This document shows, piece after piece, positions 5,802-6,155 of a stretch of DNA of 6,155 bases; within the stretch, counting starts at the first letter, position 1, and every line of letters starts with the position of its first letter. The position numbers and the translations under genes are program-made. The DNA comes from an uncultured Chlorobiota bacterium (GTDB lineage Bacteria; Bacteroidota; Bacteroidia; Bacteroidales; JAADGE01): positions 1 to 6,155 of the forward strand of contig CAMZKI010000008.1 in assembly GCA_947311125.1 (NCBI GenBank), in the 5' to 3' direction. The notes under the pieces are model-generated. The model ran no database searches and was not told the origin of the DNA. It was given only the letters and a program-made list of their open reading frames with translations.

Positions 5802-6155
5802 TTACAAACGCCTGCCTCCCAAACTTTTCCAAACAAAATACATTAAAGAGAAAACTGCCGATAACAAAGTTGTTATATGAAAACTGTTCTGTAATAATAA
5901 AAGACGCGGTGCTCCGAAAAATAAAAAATAGATTATAAATGCAAGAAAAAATTCTAAATATATTGATTTGTCTTTTTCTTCCCTTTGTTTTTTTTCTCCA
6001 ACAAACTCTGTTTTCCATAAAACAATTGAATAATTAATAAATAAATCTGTAATAATCAATACAGGAATATATAAAAACAAATAATTGATGCTTCCGAAAT
6101 AAAAAACCGGCTCTATTTCGGCAAAAGGAATTGAAACCATTATTATATAAAGTAC
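5802..6155 (-). CDS. Polytopic membrane protein of unknown function, 5'-partial at the window edge (paralog of the 257-residue neighbour)
   Basis: Visible part is 117 codons on the - strand. An ATG at 6138-6140 would give 112 residues, but the frame stays open through VLYII to the last base of the window. Those residues continue the ungapped alignment with the neighbouring membrane protein (VLY aligns with its residues 141-143). The true start is therefore most likely outside the window and the protein about 250 residues. Three or four hydrophobic spans are visible, with the shared LWK, LEFF, APR and YFVWK motifs. The loop between the LWK and LEFF motifs is strongly charged here (EKKQREEKDK) and differs from its paralog. 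The end is basic (GGRRL) instead of EFIEL. Function unknown; probably the first visible gene of a three-gene unit with the second membrane protein and a lipoprotein. Confidence 0.8.
   Translation of the reverse strand, partial: VLYIIMVSIPFAEIEPVFYFGSINYLFLYIPVLIITDLFINYSIVLWKTEFVGEKKQREEKDKSIYLEFFLAFIIYFLFFGAPRLLLLQNSFHITTLLSAVFSLMYFVWKSLGGRRL

Noticed and set aside
5802..6140. A complete 112-residue membrane protein starting at 6140
   Set aside because: Similarity to the neighbouring protein continues in frame beyond this ATG to the window end, so the gene is better described as 5'-partial.

Overview
The window is AT-rich and densely coding, and it looks like chromosomal DNA from a member of the Bacteroidota (the Flavobacteriales/Bacteroidales side). 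Four things suggest this: most visible starts have A/T-rich leaders with no GGAGG-type Shine-Dalgarno sequence; nearly all stops are TAA; lipoproteins carry short lipoboxes ending in Cys; and the secreted nuclease has a signal-peptide end of the 'SFSQ' type common in that phylum. The assignment is inferred from style and gene content, since no rRNA or other phylogenetic marker is present.

Left part (1-3093, + strand): four closely spaced genes in one direction. The first is a secreted DNA/RNA non-specific endonuclease (NUC/EndoG type) with a C-terminal OB-fold-like domain, and its 5' end lies outside the window. It is followed by a Sir2-family NAD-dependent deacetylase, the ribosome-assembly GTPase EngB, and a 107-residue helical protein of unknown function that starts 2 bases after the engB stop. 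The last three are probably co-transcribed. The nuclease may belong to the same unit or only precede it.

Middle (3094-4345): a gene-poor stretch of about 375 bases holds what looks like the surviving C-terminal end of an outer-membrane beta-barrel gene. It is followed by a lipoprotein gene whose mature part resembles a concanavalin-like, polysaccharide-binding or lyase-type jelly roll. A strong bidirectional hairpin terminator (4301-4338) separates this from the convergent right-hand genes.

Right part (4346-6155, - strand): a run of three genes of unknown function. Read in their own direction these are an integral membrane protein cut by the window edge, a second and paralogous membrane protein of 257 residues, and a small lipoprotein. 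The two membrane proteins align without gaps over 117 residues up to the window edge. This tandem paralog pair plus lipoprotein is the most plausible candidate here for an undescribed envelope system. Nothing else in the window looks like a defence island, CRISPR array, RNA gene or mobile element.
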